Assembly (NCBI RefSeq): GCF_014698115.1
Contig: NZ_JACJSJ010000045.1
Coordinates: 1 to 63,205 of the forward strand
Origin: Nostoc sp. FACHB-973
Lineage (GTDB): Bacteria > Cyanobacteriota > Cyanobacteriia > Cyanobacteriales > Nostocaceae
Length of the DNA: 63,205 bases
Reading direction: 5' to 3'
In this document: positions 50,004 through 59,196 of the stretch, in pieces
How positions within the stretch are numbered: position 1 is the first letter of the stretch
How the letters are laid out: each line of letters begins with the position of its first letter
The notes under the pieces: generated by a model
Told to the model about the DNA's origin: nothing
Seen by the model: only the letters and a program-made list of their open reading frames with translations
Database searches by the model: none
Program-made: the position numbers and the translations under genes

Positions 50004-52421
50004 TTGATATTCCATTCCTTAACTAATAGTGCTAATAAATATCCTTGGATAATTAATCCTACGGATAACCTTACTTTTTCACCTTCCAAATTTAATCCTC
50101 TCCAAGGTGAAAATTATACTGATTTTATTGTTAAATCTGCTAGAGATGAACCAATAGTTAATCGTTTTACTTTTGCCCATTTTCCTCGTCAAGAGCAATT
50201 GTATTGGTTACTACCTGGTAATCGCATTGTGGTGGAAACTAAAGGATGGCAAAGTGGAATTTTGTACCAAGGGCAATCAACAGAAATTGAAAGTAGAGAA
50301 TCGATTAGGTTAACTCAGAAACTTTGGGGGATGCAAGCAGTTTTGCCTATTCCTCAATCATTTAAAGAATTAACAGGAGAAATTGACAACAATCAATTCT
50401 CTATTCAATCCATTGCGGGGGAGGTTATCAATCCACCGGGTTCTCCCACACCTGAAGTTATTATCAATAGTGGGGATAGCAATTCTCTAATTGCAAGTAT
50501 TCCTCAGATTTCCAAGCTTGGTACTGCTTCAACCTACAATCCTAAAGGTGGTGGTTCTTTATTTGAATTTTTAGATGCAGACAATGCCCCCTTAATTTTA
50601 CAATCTTTTCCTACCAGTAATTTACAACCATTATTAGAAGCGGAAAATATCACTACAGGCACAATCATTCCCAAAGAAACTCTAGAAAAAATAGGGTTTT
50701 ATTGGGGTAATCCTTTAACAGGTGAAAAAACTCGATTTCAACCTCAAATGACATCTCTACCAGGTATCAAAATTGGTCAAGAAGGCAAGTTTGATAATTG
50801 GGATATGCTAAATTTATTGATAAATCCTTTTATTAGTCAAAGACAACGTAATTTGTATTATCTAAATTCTTTATATTGGGTTCCTTTAGGTGAAAGAGCA
50901 ACTAATATTAGACTGAGTAATAAACAAGAAAATTATCACTGGCAGAGACTTTACTTTAGTCGTTCTCATAATCGAACTCTATTAGAATACGACCCTGTAA
51001 AAATTCAGGCAACTTATACTAATGTTTTTAGTAATCCTGGTATTTCCCTATCTTTGTCAGTCAATAAACGAGAAATAGATGAGTTACAAACTGCTAATAC
51101 TACACTAGGAATGCTGATGGGAGGAATTTTTGAGGTAATCCGTCCTCCGCAGCTAGAACAAAGTTTGCAGGAAGCTAAAAAGCGATTTTCTCAACAAGAT
51201 GATTTTGCTTCTTTAAATACAAAAGCAACACCAGAGGAAATCAGAAAAATTAACCAATTACTCAATAGAACACTCTTATTGGGTAATCGCACTAGTGGCT
51301 TAGAACAGGTTTCTGGAACATTGACTTTCCCAAGTAAAATTACACCCAATAATTCTAGTATCTTACAAATTCGCACCGGAAATCATCAGCGAGCAGTTCA
51401 GTTTATAGATGGAAATCGCACTTGGAGACAAAGTAGTAAAACCTTCATTTCTAAAGCAGACCTTTCCAATAATAGTTTCGGTCCTTTGACATTTATTGGT
51501 GTACCTGTTCCCTTAGAGCAAACATCTATTCGTCCCAACAACCGTTCGTCAGCTGCACAAGTAAGTTTAATTAATTCTAATGGTAAGAAGTTTGTGCAAA
51601 ACTGGAGTTCAGCGGATATGACACAGGTGCCAATAAATATTCGTTCGTTTGGTCTTGCTTTTGACCATATTGAATTAAGTCAATTTGGTGAAATTATTAC
51701 TCAATTGCAGGCTTTTAATGGATATCTATCTTTACCCACACTAGAATTTTTATGGGCAGGTTCTTCAGGTGACTGGAATTACAGTGTGAATTCAGGTATT
51801 TGGTTTAACTTGAATGGAGACTCTGTATTTAATATTCCAAATAATAATTTGGGACTTTCTGAACCAACACTGGGTATTTATGCTAATGGCGGATTAAGTT
51901 ATATAAATACCCATGCGAAAGTTGATGCTGATGGAAAAATTCAAGCAATTACTACCCACATTCCAGCTTTACGTTTTTATTGGAATAGTGCAACAAATTC
52001 TCAAAATCCTGGTTACCTCAATTTGAGCTACTTTTTTTCTCATCAAGATCAGAATTTAAACTATTCTTTGGCTCCAGCACTTATATTTATTGAAAATAAA
52101 GGCCATTTGACACCAGCAGTATTTTTACAAGGTAAGTTGTTACTAAGTACAGGTTTAGAGTTCAACGCTTTTGTAGAATTCAGTGATAATTTTTTTTACA
52201 CTTTAGAAGGAATTCAAAGGATAAATCAAAATTGGTCTTTTGGGGGTTATCTGCAAAATTTTAGAGATATTAGTCAAGGTGTAAAAAGTCGCACTAATGA
52301 TTTATCCTATGGGTTATTAATCAAGCATGGTTCTTCTGATAGTGGTACTTTTTGGGAATCTCGCCTTGGGATGAGTGGAGATAGCTTTGAAGTTCGTTTT
52401 GAAGGAGGTAGGCGATTTTAA
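50004..52421 (+). CDS. Putative outer-membrane beta-barrel protein, main part (frameshifted)
   Basis: 805 codons without a good start: the first possible codon is TTG at 50004 with no Shine-Dalgarno sequence and no signal peptide. With the frame joined to 49600-49998 the protein would be about 940 residues. The N-terminal half contains FTFAHFPRQEQLYWLLPGNR and a beta-rich region. The last 350 residues alternate polar and hydrophobic in barrel-like strands (PALRFYWNSATNSQNPGYLN, NFFYTLEGIQRINQNWSFGG). It ends GDSFEVRFEGGRRF, with a terminal Phe as in outer-membrane barrels. I do not recognise the family. It is convergent with a secreted hypothetical gene. Confidence 0.7.
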   Translation: MIFHSLTNSANKYPWIINPTDNLTFSPSKFNPLQGENYTDFIVKSARDEPIVNRFTFAHFPRQEQLYWLLPGNRIVVETKGWQSGILYQGQSTEIESRESIRLTQKLWGMQAVLPIPQSFKELTGEIDNNQFSIQSIAGEVINPPGSPTPEVIINSGDSNSLIASIPQISKLGTASTYNPKGGGSLFEFLDADNAPLILQSFPTSNLQPLLEAENITTGTIIPKETLEKIGFYWGNPLTGEKTRFQPQMTSLPGIKIGQEGKFDNWDMLNLLINPFISQRQRNLYYLNSLYWVPLGERATNIRLSNKQENYHWQRLYFSRSHNRTLLEYDPVKIQATYTNVFSNPGISLSLSVNKREIDELQTANTTLGMLMGGIFEVIRPPQLEQSLQEAKKRFSQQDDFASLNTKATPEEIRKINQLLNRTLLLGNRTSGLEQVSGTLTFPSKITPNNSSILQIRTGNHQRAVQFIDGNRTWRQSSKTFISKADLSNNSFGPLTFIGVPVPLEQTSIRPNNRSSAAQVSLINSNGKKFVQNWSSADMTQVPINIRSFGLAFDHIELSQFGEIITQLQAFNGYLSLPTLEFLWAGSSGDWNYSVNSGIWFNLNGDSVFNIPNNNLGLSEPTLGIYANGGLSYINTHAKVDADGKIQAITTHIPALRFYWNSATNSQNPGYLNLSYFFSHQDQNLNYSLAPALIFIENKGHLTPAVFLQGKLLLSTGLEFNAFVEFSDNFFYTLEGIQRINQNWSFGGYLQNFRDISQGVKSRTNDLSYGLLIKHGSSDSGTFWESRLGMSGDSFEVRFEGGRRF

Positions 52422-52516
52422 AAAGGTCACATCTAAGTGTGCCTGAGTAAATTGGCTTACCGAAGAGGAGGAGGAAACTAAGTTAAAACTCAAAAGACTT
52501 TTACTTGGACGCCGTA

Positions 52517-52993
52517 TTAAAATAAACCGGGAGTAGCAGCTCTTAGAATTGCTGTATATTCATCGAGTGTCAGGTTCCCGTACCTTAATTTATCAGCAAC
52601 AGCTGCCCTAATACCACCTCTCGTTTCTATTGTTGGGAGTGGTAGTGTTGGGCCGGCAAAGAGCGTTATGCTTGGGATTGAGACATGAGTAATCGGATCG
52701 ATATATATAGATCCTGTAACTATGTATGTACCGTTGCCGTCAATTCCTGCTAAATACGCTCCTTCTGGAGAAACTTTTTCGGCAGCAATAGAGGTGACAT
52801 AAGCACTAGGAGTAATATATGTTATTACACCTGAGAATCCCCCTTGTTGTACTGTGAACGTAGGTATTGCTGGTATTGTTGTTACGCTTTGTGCTAATGC
52901 TGGAGTAAATTTAAAAGTAGCAAAGCTAATAAAACTCGTGAGACAGAGACTAGCTCTCAAAATAACACCAGCATATTGGGAAAGTAAATTCAT
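52517..52993 (-). CDS. Secreted hypothetical protein
   Basis: 158 residues from the ATG at 52993, which follows AAAGGATTTCCTAAG with a Shine-Dalgarno-like AGGA. The N-terminus is a signal peptide (AGVILRASLCLTSFISFATF, cleaved near ALAQS). The rest is rich in Thr, Ile and Pro (VTTIPAIPTFTVQQGGFSGV), ending RYGNLTLDEYTAILRAATPG. No known domain is recognised. Probably periplasmic or extracellular. It is convergent with the outer-membrane-like gene, leaving only 95 bp between the stops. Confidence 0.75.
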   Translation of the reverse strand: MNLLSQYAGVILRASLCLTSFISFATFKFTPALAQSVTTIPAIPTFTVQQGGFSGVITYITPSAYVTSIAAEKVSPEGAYLAGIDGNGTYIVTGSIYIDPITHVSIPSITLFAGPTLPLPTIETRGGIRAAVADKLRYGNLTLDEYTAILRAATPGLF

Positions 52994-53623
52994 CTTAGGA
53001 AATCCTTTGTTTTGAGGACTTGATGTTTTTGCTGGATGTGGTTTATGCAAGTTCTACAGCAGAATTCAGGAGTCAGAATTCAGGAGTCAGAATTCAGAAT
53101 TATAGGCATCATATTTGATTTCTGAAAAAATCTCAGGTGTGTTAGCAGAGCGCAATATCATGTCCGTTTGAAGACTTATCATTTAGGCTGACGCTCTTAC
53201 GCGGGGACGCAAAGACGCGGAGAATTTTTTGATAAGTGATTAGAGGAACATGATATTACGCACCAGAAGCTTGGAATGGTGCGTTATGGATTTCATCCTA
53301 AGGCATCCTACAGTACCTAGAATACCTAACCTGGATTGCTATAGAATAGGTTCTCTGCATAGCTTTGAGGCTTAGATGGTGTACTTCACGCTTCTTGAAA
53401 TCTGCTGTAAAAACTGGATTTGAAAAATAAGTAAATAACTCTCAATCTCTAACAATTATCTGCGATATTATTATTAAATTTCAATGATTATATTGAAATT
53501 TAAAAGACATAAAAACATTAATTTCCGAGTTTATGAGTCTAATTAATAAATAATCGGTGCAGTCAAACTGCACCGATCGCTGCGTTACGCACAATTTAAT
53601 TGTAATTGCACCGAACATTTCGC
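52994..53623. other. Intergenic region with short repeats and a terminator-like hairpin
   Basis: No gene. GGAGTCAGAATTCA repeats occur at 53056-53100. A CGCAAAGACGCGGAGA repeat lies at about 53205. AT-rich sequence follows to 53550, and then the hairpin described separately. Confidence 0.5.
53553..53577 (-). terminator. Likely terminator of the PIN/TRAM gene
   Basis: An 11-bp perfect stem ATCGGTGCAGT (53553-53563) and ACTGCACCGAT (53567-53577) with loop CAA. On the minus strand it is followed by TATTTATTAATT. It sits about 45 bp past the stop of the PIN/TRAM gene. Confidence 0.65.
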
Positions 53624-54700
53624 TCACGCCAATGCTGAGGCTTGGGGTTTGGCAAAAATCATGCGTCCTGCTGTGGTTTGTAAAGCACTGGTGACTACTA
53701 CCCGCAGTTCACCACCCACGTAACTGCTACCTTCTTCAACGACTACCATTGTGCCGTCATCTAGGTAACCAATGCCTTGGCTGGGTTCTTTGCCTTCTTT
53801 GAGAATTTTCAAATCCAGGTTGTCACCAGGTAAATAACTGGGACGGACGGCATTTACTAAATCATTCACATTCAAAACAGGTACTTTCTGGACGCTGGCA
53901 ACTTTAGACAAGTTGTAGTCGTTGGTTAGCAGTGTACCGCTGATTTCTTGGGCAAAGCGGACTAATTTAGCATCAACTGTGGGAATATCGTCGTAGTCAA
54001 CTGGGTTAATCAGGATGCGATCGGGGTAAGTTTCCTTAATGCGGTTGAGAATTTCTAGTCCCCGCCTTCCCCGCACCCGCTTTTGATCTTTGCTAGCATC
54101 GGCTACTTGTTGGAGTTCTTGCAAGACAAACTGCGGTACGAGAATTTGTCCTTCCAGAAATCCTGTTTCTAGTAGGGCTTCAATGCGACCATCAATAATG
54201 CAGCTAGTATCTAAAACTTTGGTATTGGCTGGTTTTAGCGTTCCTTCTACAACCATTGATTCCACGGTGTTGGGATTAATGAACCGCAATAAGCCTCGTC
54301 CGTGAGTATCTGCCAAATTCATACCAGTGACGGCAAGGATAATACTGCCGACAACTGCCACCAGTGGCTTAATAAATCCAAAATCTGCGGGGATGGGTAA
54401 CAAAAATAACGGTGCTAGCATGAGGTTCGCTAGCAATAGCCCAATCACTAAGCCGATCGCACGAGTTAAGATCGCTTCTACAGGCATTTCTTTGACTTGT
54501 GCCTCTAGGCGACGATATGTCGTCTGGAAACTCAGCCCGATCGCACCACCAATAATGGCGGCAAAGACGGCAAAAACTAAGCGTAAAGCTTCGATATTTG
54601 TCACCTTATCTAAGGTGCCATTGGGTAGTAGTTCTAAGCTGTAGAACCCTATTCCCGACGCTGCCAGAATGAATGAAAAAATGATAATGGCGTCAAGCAT
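53624..54700 (-). CDS. PIN/TRAM domain membrane protein (YacL-like)
   Basis: 358 residues. Four membrane helices at the N-terminus (IIIFSFILAASGIGFYSLEL; ALRLVFAVFAAIIGGAIGLS; AIGLVIGLLLANLMLAPLF; PLVAVVGSIILAVTGM). A PIN nuclease-like domain follows (VLDTSCIIDGRIEALLETGF, with RRGLEILNRI and LLTNDYNLSKVA carrying the acidic residues). A C-terminal TRAM RNA-binding domain includes IGYLDDGTMVVVEEGSSYVG. The family is conserved in Gram-positive bacteria and cyanobacteria. It is proposed to be an RNase at the membrane. ATG at 54700 is preferred over TTG at 54721. Confidence 0.92.
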   Translation of the reverse strand: MLDAIIIFSFILAASGIGFYSLELLPNGTLDKVTNIEALRLVFAVFAAIIGGAIGLSFQTTYRRLEAQVKEMPVEAILTRAIGLVIGLLLANLMLAPLFLLPIPADFGFIKPLVAVVGSIILAVTGMNLADTHGRGLLRFINPNTVESMVVEGTLKPANTKVLDTSCIIDGRIEALLETGFLEGQILVPQFVLQELQQVADASKDQKRVRGRRGLEILNRIKETYPDRILINPVDYDDIPTVDAKLVRFAQEISGTLLTNDYNLSKVASVQKVPVLNVNDLVNAVRPSYLPGDNLDLKILKEGKEPSQGIGYLDDGTMVVVEEGSSYVGGELRVVVTSALQTTAGRMIFAKPQASALA

Positions 54701-54951
54701 GGTTGTCTTGTTTTCCTGCAACTGTGTTAACCGATAAAGTTAAGTATTTTTTATTTCATCGGTAAGTATAAACTAATCAATATTGACTTACACTAAGGGT
54801 TTAGGCAAACAATATCTGCAATTATTATAACCAAAGCGTTTTATCTTCATATTTTTCATTGTTTCGTTGTAAAACGATAAAAACTTGTAAAGAAACTACT
54901 CATTTTCATGATTTCTAATTTGTGCTTGGGCTAACTTAATTCTTTCTCAAA

Positions 54952-56118
54952 ATGAGTCAACAATTTGGTGTTTCTGGAATTGCGAGTTCTGCTTATGTAC
55001 ATATTCCGTTTTGCAGACGGCGGTGTTTTTATTGTGATTTTCCGGTGTCTGTTGTCGGCGATCGCTTGCGAGGCGAAACATCTGGTACTATCTCCCAATA
55101 TGTTGAGGTGCTATGTCAAGAAATTGCCATGACGCCAGCATTTGGTCAACCCCTAAAGACAATTTTCTTCGGTGGTGGTACTCCTTCGCTGCTATCAACA
55201 GGGCAGTTACAGCGTATACTGACAGAGCTAGAGGGGCGTTTTGGTATTGCTTCTGGGGTAGAAATTTCAATGGAAATGGACCCAGCTACCTTTGATTTGG
55301 AACATTTAGCAGGTTATCGTGGTGCAGGCGTCAACCGCGTCAGTTTGGGTGTACAAGCCTTTAGTGAAGAATTATTGCAAGTTGCGGGGCGATCGCACTC
55401 GGTCGATGATATTTTTGCAGCTGTGGAACTAATCCACCAAGTCGAGATTCCCGAATTTAGCTTAGACTTAATTTCTGGGTTGCCGCATCAGTCTTTGGAT
55501 CAATGGCACGATTCTTTAAACAAAGCACTGGCGCTTTTACCGACTCACATATCTATTTACGATCTTACCATCGAAGCAGGTACAGCTTTTGGTCGTTACT
55601 ACAAACCGGGTGAGGGTCCAATGCCTACGGATGAAACCACAGTCAAAATGTACCAAATGGCGCAGCAGATTTTGACTGATGCAGGTTATAAGCATTATGA
55701 AATTTCTAATTATGCTCAGCCTGGTCATCAATGTCGCCATAATCGAGTGTATTGGGAAAATCGCCCTTATTATGGTTTTGGCATGGGTGCGGCGAGTTAT
55801 CTTCAAGGAAAACGCTTCACTCGTCCGCGTAAGACTAAGGAATATTACCAATGGGTGCAAGCTGGGGCTGTGATTGATTGTGAAGTGACTCCCCCAAAAG
55901 AAGTATTGTTAGAAACTTTAATGTTGGGGTTGCGTTTAGCGGAGGGTGTGAACCTGGAAGCCTTTGGTGAAGAGAAAGTAGAGGAAATTTGTAGATATTT
56001 GCGATCGTATTTTGATAAAGGTTGGGTGGAAGTTGCAGGAGGAAGGTTGCGTTTGACAGATCCCCAAGGGTTTTTGTTTTCTAATGTGGTTTTAGCAGAG
56101 TTATTTGAAAAGTTATAA
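54952..56118 (+). CDS. hemW: Radical SAM heme chaperone HemW
   Basis: 388 residues, HemN-like. The radical SAM cluster motif is HIPFCRRRCFYCDFPVS (Cx3CxxC). SAM-binding FFGGGTPSLLSTGQLQRIL and FSLDLISGLPHQSLDQWHDS follow, and the C-terminal HemN_C region ends LRLTDPQGFLFSNVVLAEL. HemW proteins deliver heme to respiratory or other hemoproteins and are not coproporphyrinogen oxidases, although often named so; the Cys that follows the cluster in true HemN (CxxxCxxCxC) is absent here (CDFP), supporting HemW. Cytosolic. Confidence 0.94.
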   Translation: MSQQFGVSGIASSAYVHIPFCRRRCFYCDFPVSVVGDRLRGETSGTISQYVEVLCQEIAMTPAFGQPLKTIFFGGGTPSLLSTGQLQRILTELEGRFGIASGVEISMEMDPATFDLEHLAGYRGAGVNRVSLGVQAFSEELLQVAGRSHSVDDIFAAVELIHQVEIPEFSLDLISGLPHQSLDQWHDSLNKALALLPTHISIYDLTIEAGTAFGRYYKPGEGPMPTDETTVKMYQMAQQILTDAGYKHYEISNYAQPGHQCRHNRVYWENRPYYGFGMGAASYLQGKRFTRPRKTKEYYQWVQAGAVIDCEVTPPKEVLLETLMLGLRLAEGVNLEAFGEEKVEEICRYLRSYFDKGWVEVAGGRLRLTDPQGFLFSNVVLAELFEKL

Positions 56119-56437
56119 CGAACCGCTTTAGGGGCATGGGGGATGAGGGGGATGAGGGAGTGTGGGGAGTGTGGGCAGGGGAAACGCATCTAAATTGTCT
56201 TGAAAAAATACCATCTTAATGAGTAAGCATATAAGAGAATCTTTAATTTAATTCAAATGCGTATAAAATTTTTGATGAGTGCCTTAAGATTTGAATAAAT
56301 CTATAGTAATTATTTATTTTATAGAATGAATCTATGTTGTTAGTTTCTATATACTAATGTTGAGTTTTTTAGACATAAAAATCTAAGCTTTCATGATAAA
56401 ATCTGAAAAAATAAATAGATTTATATTTTAAGCAATG
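56119..56437. other. Intergenic: STRR then AT-rich DNA
   Basis: GGGGGATGAGGGGGATGAGG at 56138-56185, followed by about 230 bp of AT-rich sequence next to the transposase remnant. No coding features are seen. The lost 3' part of the transposase is not recognisable here. Confidence 0.5.
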
Positions 56438-56938
56438 TTATATTCTTACTTTTATCATATACATTCTCAAATCTTCTACCTTACATTGTCCTAACACTAA
56501 TCTGTTATTAGTAGCCCACGCACTTACCATGTGAATAGCACCTTTATCTTTTCCTTTATGATATGAATGCCTTAATGTCTTACCATCTATTGCTATCACC
56601 TCCCCTTCTGTAATTTTATTTATAGATTTTATCCAATTCAAAAAACTATTCTGAAATTGTTGGGGTTCTATTATCGCAAATACTCTGGCGAATGTATCAT
56701 GAGATGGAATTCCATTTGGCAACTCTCAAAATTTTTTGAGCCATTCTTGTTTGATTTTTCCATAAGCCTCCATCAATACCCAACTATCTGCTCCACAAAT
56801 CACTGCACAAATCGCAATGGTAACTATATCAATTAATTTATGCTTTTTGGTGCGTTCAACTCTCTTGTATTCTAAATCTTTAAAATGATCTGCAATTGTG
56901 ATTTTTGGTGGTGGCTTCATTTCTAGATTTTGTCTCAT
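56438..56938 (-). pseudogene. Truncated ISAs1-type (H-repeat) transposase with internal stop
   Basis: N-terminal part of a DDE transposase of the ISAs1 family: TIADHFKDLEYKRVERTKKH, then AICAVICGADSWVLMEAYG and EWLKKF, a TGA at 56726-56728, and in the same frame ELPNGIPSHDTFARVFAIIE, AIDGKTLRHSYHKGKDKGAI and NRLVLGQCKV. The intact family is about 370 residues; here the frame ends after about 165, losing the rest of the catalytic domain. A single base change explains the internal stop. Non-functional remnant; no flanking inverted repeats found. Confidence 0.88.
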
Positions 56939-57099
56939 TCAAATGAATTGAGAATACCACTTCACCCCATTTTATTGATTCTTAGAGAACCGATTTTACA
57001 TCAAATCTTCTTGACATACATGTATTACGTTGATATCAACCTAACAATACTTACCTTTTTCTGCATTCACATAAGTTACATTTTGTCAAAACAAATTAG

Positions 57100-57264
57100 A
57101 TGCCTTTCCCCTGGACAAGACATCAATTTATGGTGTATGGAAAACATCGTCTCACTATTCCCTCTAATGATGAGTATTCTGTACCGCAATTGCGGATGAT
57201 GATTGGGGAAATTGAAGTGATTTTAGAGCGGGAAATCACGCTGGAAGAATGGAATAGCCTTTAA
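57100..57264 (+). CDS. Small hypothetical protein, possibly a HicA-like toxin remnant
   Basis: 54 codons: MPFPWTRHQFMVYGKHRLTI then PSNDEYSVPQLRMMIGEIEV, ending ITLEEWNSL. The middle resembles the HicA toxin core (H-x-x-x-x-GKHRLTIP...LR-I-x-x-x) and the tail resembles the common ...LEEFNxL ending, but the N-terminal half with the catalytic His would be missing. A stop lies just before the ATG in frame and no Shine-Dalgarno sequence is present. It may be a decayed gene. Confidence 0.4.
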   Translation: MPFPWTRHQFMVYGKHRLTIPSNDEYSVPQLRMMIGEIEVILEREITLEEWNSL

Positions 57265-57646
57265 GATTTGCCAAGAAGCGTAGGCGTAGCCCGCCGCAGG
57301 CATCGCTGTTGATGTAGTTTAATGAAATTTAGGCGAGCGATGTCTCCGATGGGCTACGCCTACGCCCTCACAACACCATAATTCCATGTCAGAACAAGAA
57401 CGTTCTCACTAGGAACAGAAATATTTTCGTTTGAAACAAGAACATTGTCACTTGGAACAAGAACATTCTCACTTGAAACAGAAATATTCTCACTTGAAAT
57501 CAGAATATTCTCATTTTAAACAGGAACTTTTTCACTTGGAACAGGAAACTTTGAGTTCAGAACACGAACCTTGGAGATAAAAGCTTGATTGATGAGGCTG
57601 AGAACTTGAATTTTACTGTTTTCAGGTGGGGCGATGCCTGCGGCCG
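57265..57646. other. Intergenic: dispersed palindrome and heptad-repeat mini-ORF
   Basis: 57270-57370 is a dispersed GC-rich repeat (GCGTAGGCGTAGCCCGCCGC and, inverted, GATGGGCTACGCCTACGCC). 57386-57580 is the 21-bp-periodic mini-ORF described separately. The last 65 bp hold nothing evident. Confidence 0.6.
57386..57580 (+). pseudogene. Heptad-repeat coiled-coil mini-ORF with one amber codon
   Basis: From ATG at 57386 the frame reads MSEQERSH, TAG (57410-57412), then EQKYFRLKQEHCHLEQEHSH, LKQKYSHLKSEYSHFKQELF and HLEQETLSSEHEPWR, stop at 57578. The DNA repeats with a 21-bp period, so the protein repeats every seven residues with Leu or Phe at one position: a perfect coiled-coil heptad pattern. 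It could be a broken small gene or an intergenic repeat that happens to code. Confidence 0.5.
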
Positions 57647-58168
57647 CTAGCTTGTTGAGGGTTTGTGCGACATCATTTGACTTACTAAATGAGCCAGTTC
57701 AGGTAAGATCAGTTTTTCCATACCTAATCGCACGGCATTACTGGAACCAGGAAGCGAGAAGATTAGTTTATTTTGATAAATACCAGCTACAGCCCGAGAA
57801 GCGATCGCCCGCGAACCAATTTCTTGATAACTTAAAAAACGAAATAACTCACCAAATCCCGGCAAGGTTTTCTCTAATAATTGCTCAATTGCATCATAGG
57901 TAGTATCTCTTGGTGCAATACCCGTACCACCATTGAAAATTACAGCATCCAAATTTGCACTTTTACCCAGATTTTGTATCTGTTCTTGAATCTGTGTTGG
58001 TTCATCTTTAATAATCGCATAGCCCCCTACAGCATAGTTGGCAGCAATGAGTAACTGCTGAATTAACTGACCACTTTTGTCTGTTTCGGGCGTGCGTGTA
58101 TCGCTGACGGTAACCACGGCACAAGTTAGCGTAATTCCAGATGAGTCTGGGTGGGGTTGTTGCGTCAT
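57647..58168 (-). CDS. moaB: Molybdenum cofactor biosynthesis protein MoaB/MogA family
   Basis: 173 residues from the ATG at 58168. The MoCF-binding fold has LTCAVVTVSDTRTPETDKSG at the start, then NLDAVIFNGGTGIAPRDTTY (the pterin-binding GGTG motif with the catalytic Asp), EKTLPGFGELFRFLSYQEIG, and LIFSLPGSSNAVRLGMEKLI. It acts in adenylylation of molybdopterin during Moco synthesis. The frame is open upstream to 58255, but those 29 codons are GATGAGG repeat DNA encoding (PPH)n. Cytosolic. Confidence 0.93.
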   Translation of the reverse strand: MTQQPHPDSSGITLTCAVVTVSDTRTPETDKSGQLIQQLLIAANYAVGGYAIIKDEPTQIQEQIQNLGKSANLDAVIFNGGTGIAPRDTTYDAIEQLLEKTLPGFGELFRFLSYQEIGSRAIASRAVAGIYQNKLIFSLPGSSNAVRLGMEKLILPELAHLVSQMMSHKPSTS

Positions 58169-58294
58169 GGGGAGGGGAGTGGGGAGATGAGGGGGATGAG
58201 GAGGATGAGGAGGATGAGGGGGATGAGGGAGTGAGGGATAAGAATAAATAACCAATGCCCAATACCCAATGCCCCATGCCCCATGCCCTATGCC
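58169..58294. repeat. Short tandem repeat cluster (STRR)
   Basis: GATGAGGGGGATGAGGAGGA repeated (58187-58230), then CCAATACCCAATGCCCCATG (58253-58290). It fills the gap between psb28 and moaB. Confidence 0.85.
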
Positions 58295-58636
58295 CTATCC
58301 TTCATTTTTACTGAGTCCAAGACCGTTTTCATCGCCATATCGCTGCATGAAGCGCAGAAAGCGATCCCATTCTTCGGGAGATTTCATCAAGTAAACTGCT
58401 TCTAATGCTTCTGGTCTTCCGTTGACAAATTTAGCTTTAACTTCACGGGTGATGATTTCGCCTTCTTCGTCAATCAGGTACATTCCCGTGATGTCGTCGG
58501 TGCTGGCTTGGTCTAGAATTTTGGGATTTTCAAAAACAAATGTTGCCGTGCCAGTTTCACCACTGCGCCCTCGCGTCAAACGCACGTCTGGAACTACTTC
58601 TTCGTCAACACCTCTAGAAAACTGGATTTTCGCCAT
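58295..58636 (-). CDS. psb28: Photosystem II assembly protein Psb28
   Basis: 113 residues: AKIQFSRGVDEEVVPDVRLT, then RGRSGETGTATFVFENPKIL, EGEIITREVKAKFVNGRPEA and EAVYLMKSPEEWDRFLRFMQ, the complete Psb28 pattern. Psb28 binds early photosystem II intermediates at the cytoplasmic side of CP47 and protects assembly; it is not in mature PSII. Its presence confirms an oxygenic phototroph. Start ATG at 58636. Confidence 0.97.
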   Translation of the reverse strand: MAKIQFSRGVDEEVVPDVRLTRGRSGETGTATFVFENPKILDQASTDDITGMYLIDEEGEIITREVKAKFVNGRPEALEAVYLMKSPEEWDRFLRFMQRYGDENGLGLSKNEG

Positions 58637-58743
58637 GATGAATGAATTTAAACTTTTGTGATCGTTAGTTTAATATTCTCTCATCAATTAGAACTCCACA
58701 GTCTAAAGGCAACTGTGATTGATATTTTTATTAGTGTACATAC

Positions 58744-59196
58744 TTAAGCCATTTCTTTTTCAAGTACCAAAGTCACCGGACCATCGTTTTCGATTGTAAC
58801 TTGCATCATTGCACCGAATTTACCAGTTTCCACCTGCAAACCACTGGCTCTTAACTTGGTAACAAAACGATTATATAAATCTTCTGCTGATTGAGGAGCG
58901 GCTGAGCGATCAAAAGAAGGACGACGACCTTTGCGACAGTCACCATAAAGGGTAAACTGGCTTACTACCAACAAATCACCGCCAATTTCTTGTACGGATT
59001 TTTGCCAGCGTTCGTCCCCTTCTTCATCAGGAAACAGCCGCAATTCTAAGCACTTACGCACCATCCAGTCAAGTTCAGCATCAGTATCGCTACTGGCAAT
59101 GCCTACAAGTAAGTTGAGTCCCCGCCCGATTTTACCGATGATTTCGCCATTAATGATAACTTGAGATGATTTAACTCGCTGGATGACAACACGCAT
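58744..59196 (-). CDS. dtd: D-aminoacyl-tRNA deacylase
   Basis: 150 residues. Removes D-amino acids (and mischarged glycine) from tRNA. MRVVIQRVKSSQVIINGEII is the N-terminus. The two active-site motifs are SQFTLYGDCRKGRRPSFDRS (SQFTL) and the cross-subunit NDGPVTLVLEKE (Gly-cisPro). Homodimer in the cytosol. It stands about 107 bp upstream of psb28 on the same strand. Confidence 0.97.
   Translation of the reverse strand: MRVVIQRVKSSQVIINGEIIGKIGRGLNLLVGIASSDTDAELDWMVRKCLELRLFPDEEGDERWQKSVQEIGGDLLVVSQFTLYGDCRKGRRPSFDRSAAPQSAEDLYNRFVTKLRASGLQVETGKFGAMMQVTIENDGPVTLVLEKEMA

Noticed and set aside
56930..57199. 89-codon plus-strand frame after the transposase remnant
   Set aside because: It overlaps a better 54-codon frame (57100-57264) in another phase, and has hydrophobic low-complexity sequence and no start signals.
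58169..58255. N-terminal extension of MoaB with (PPH)n
   Set aside because: Encoded wholly by GATGAGG tandem repeat DNA; the internal ATG at 58168 gives the normal family N-terminus.
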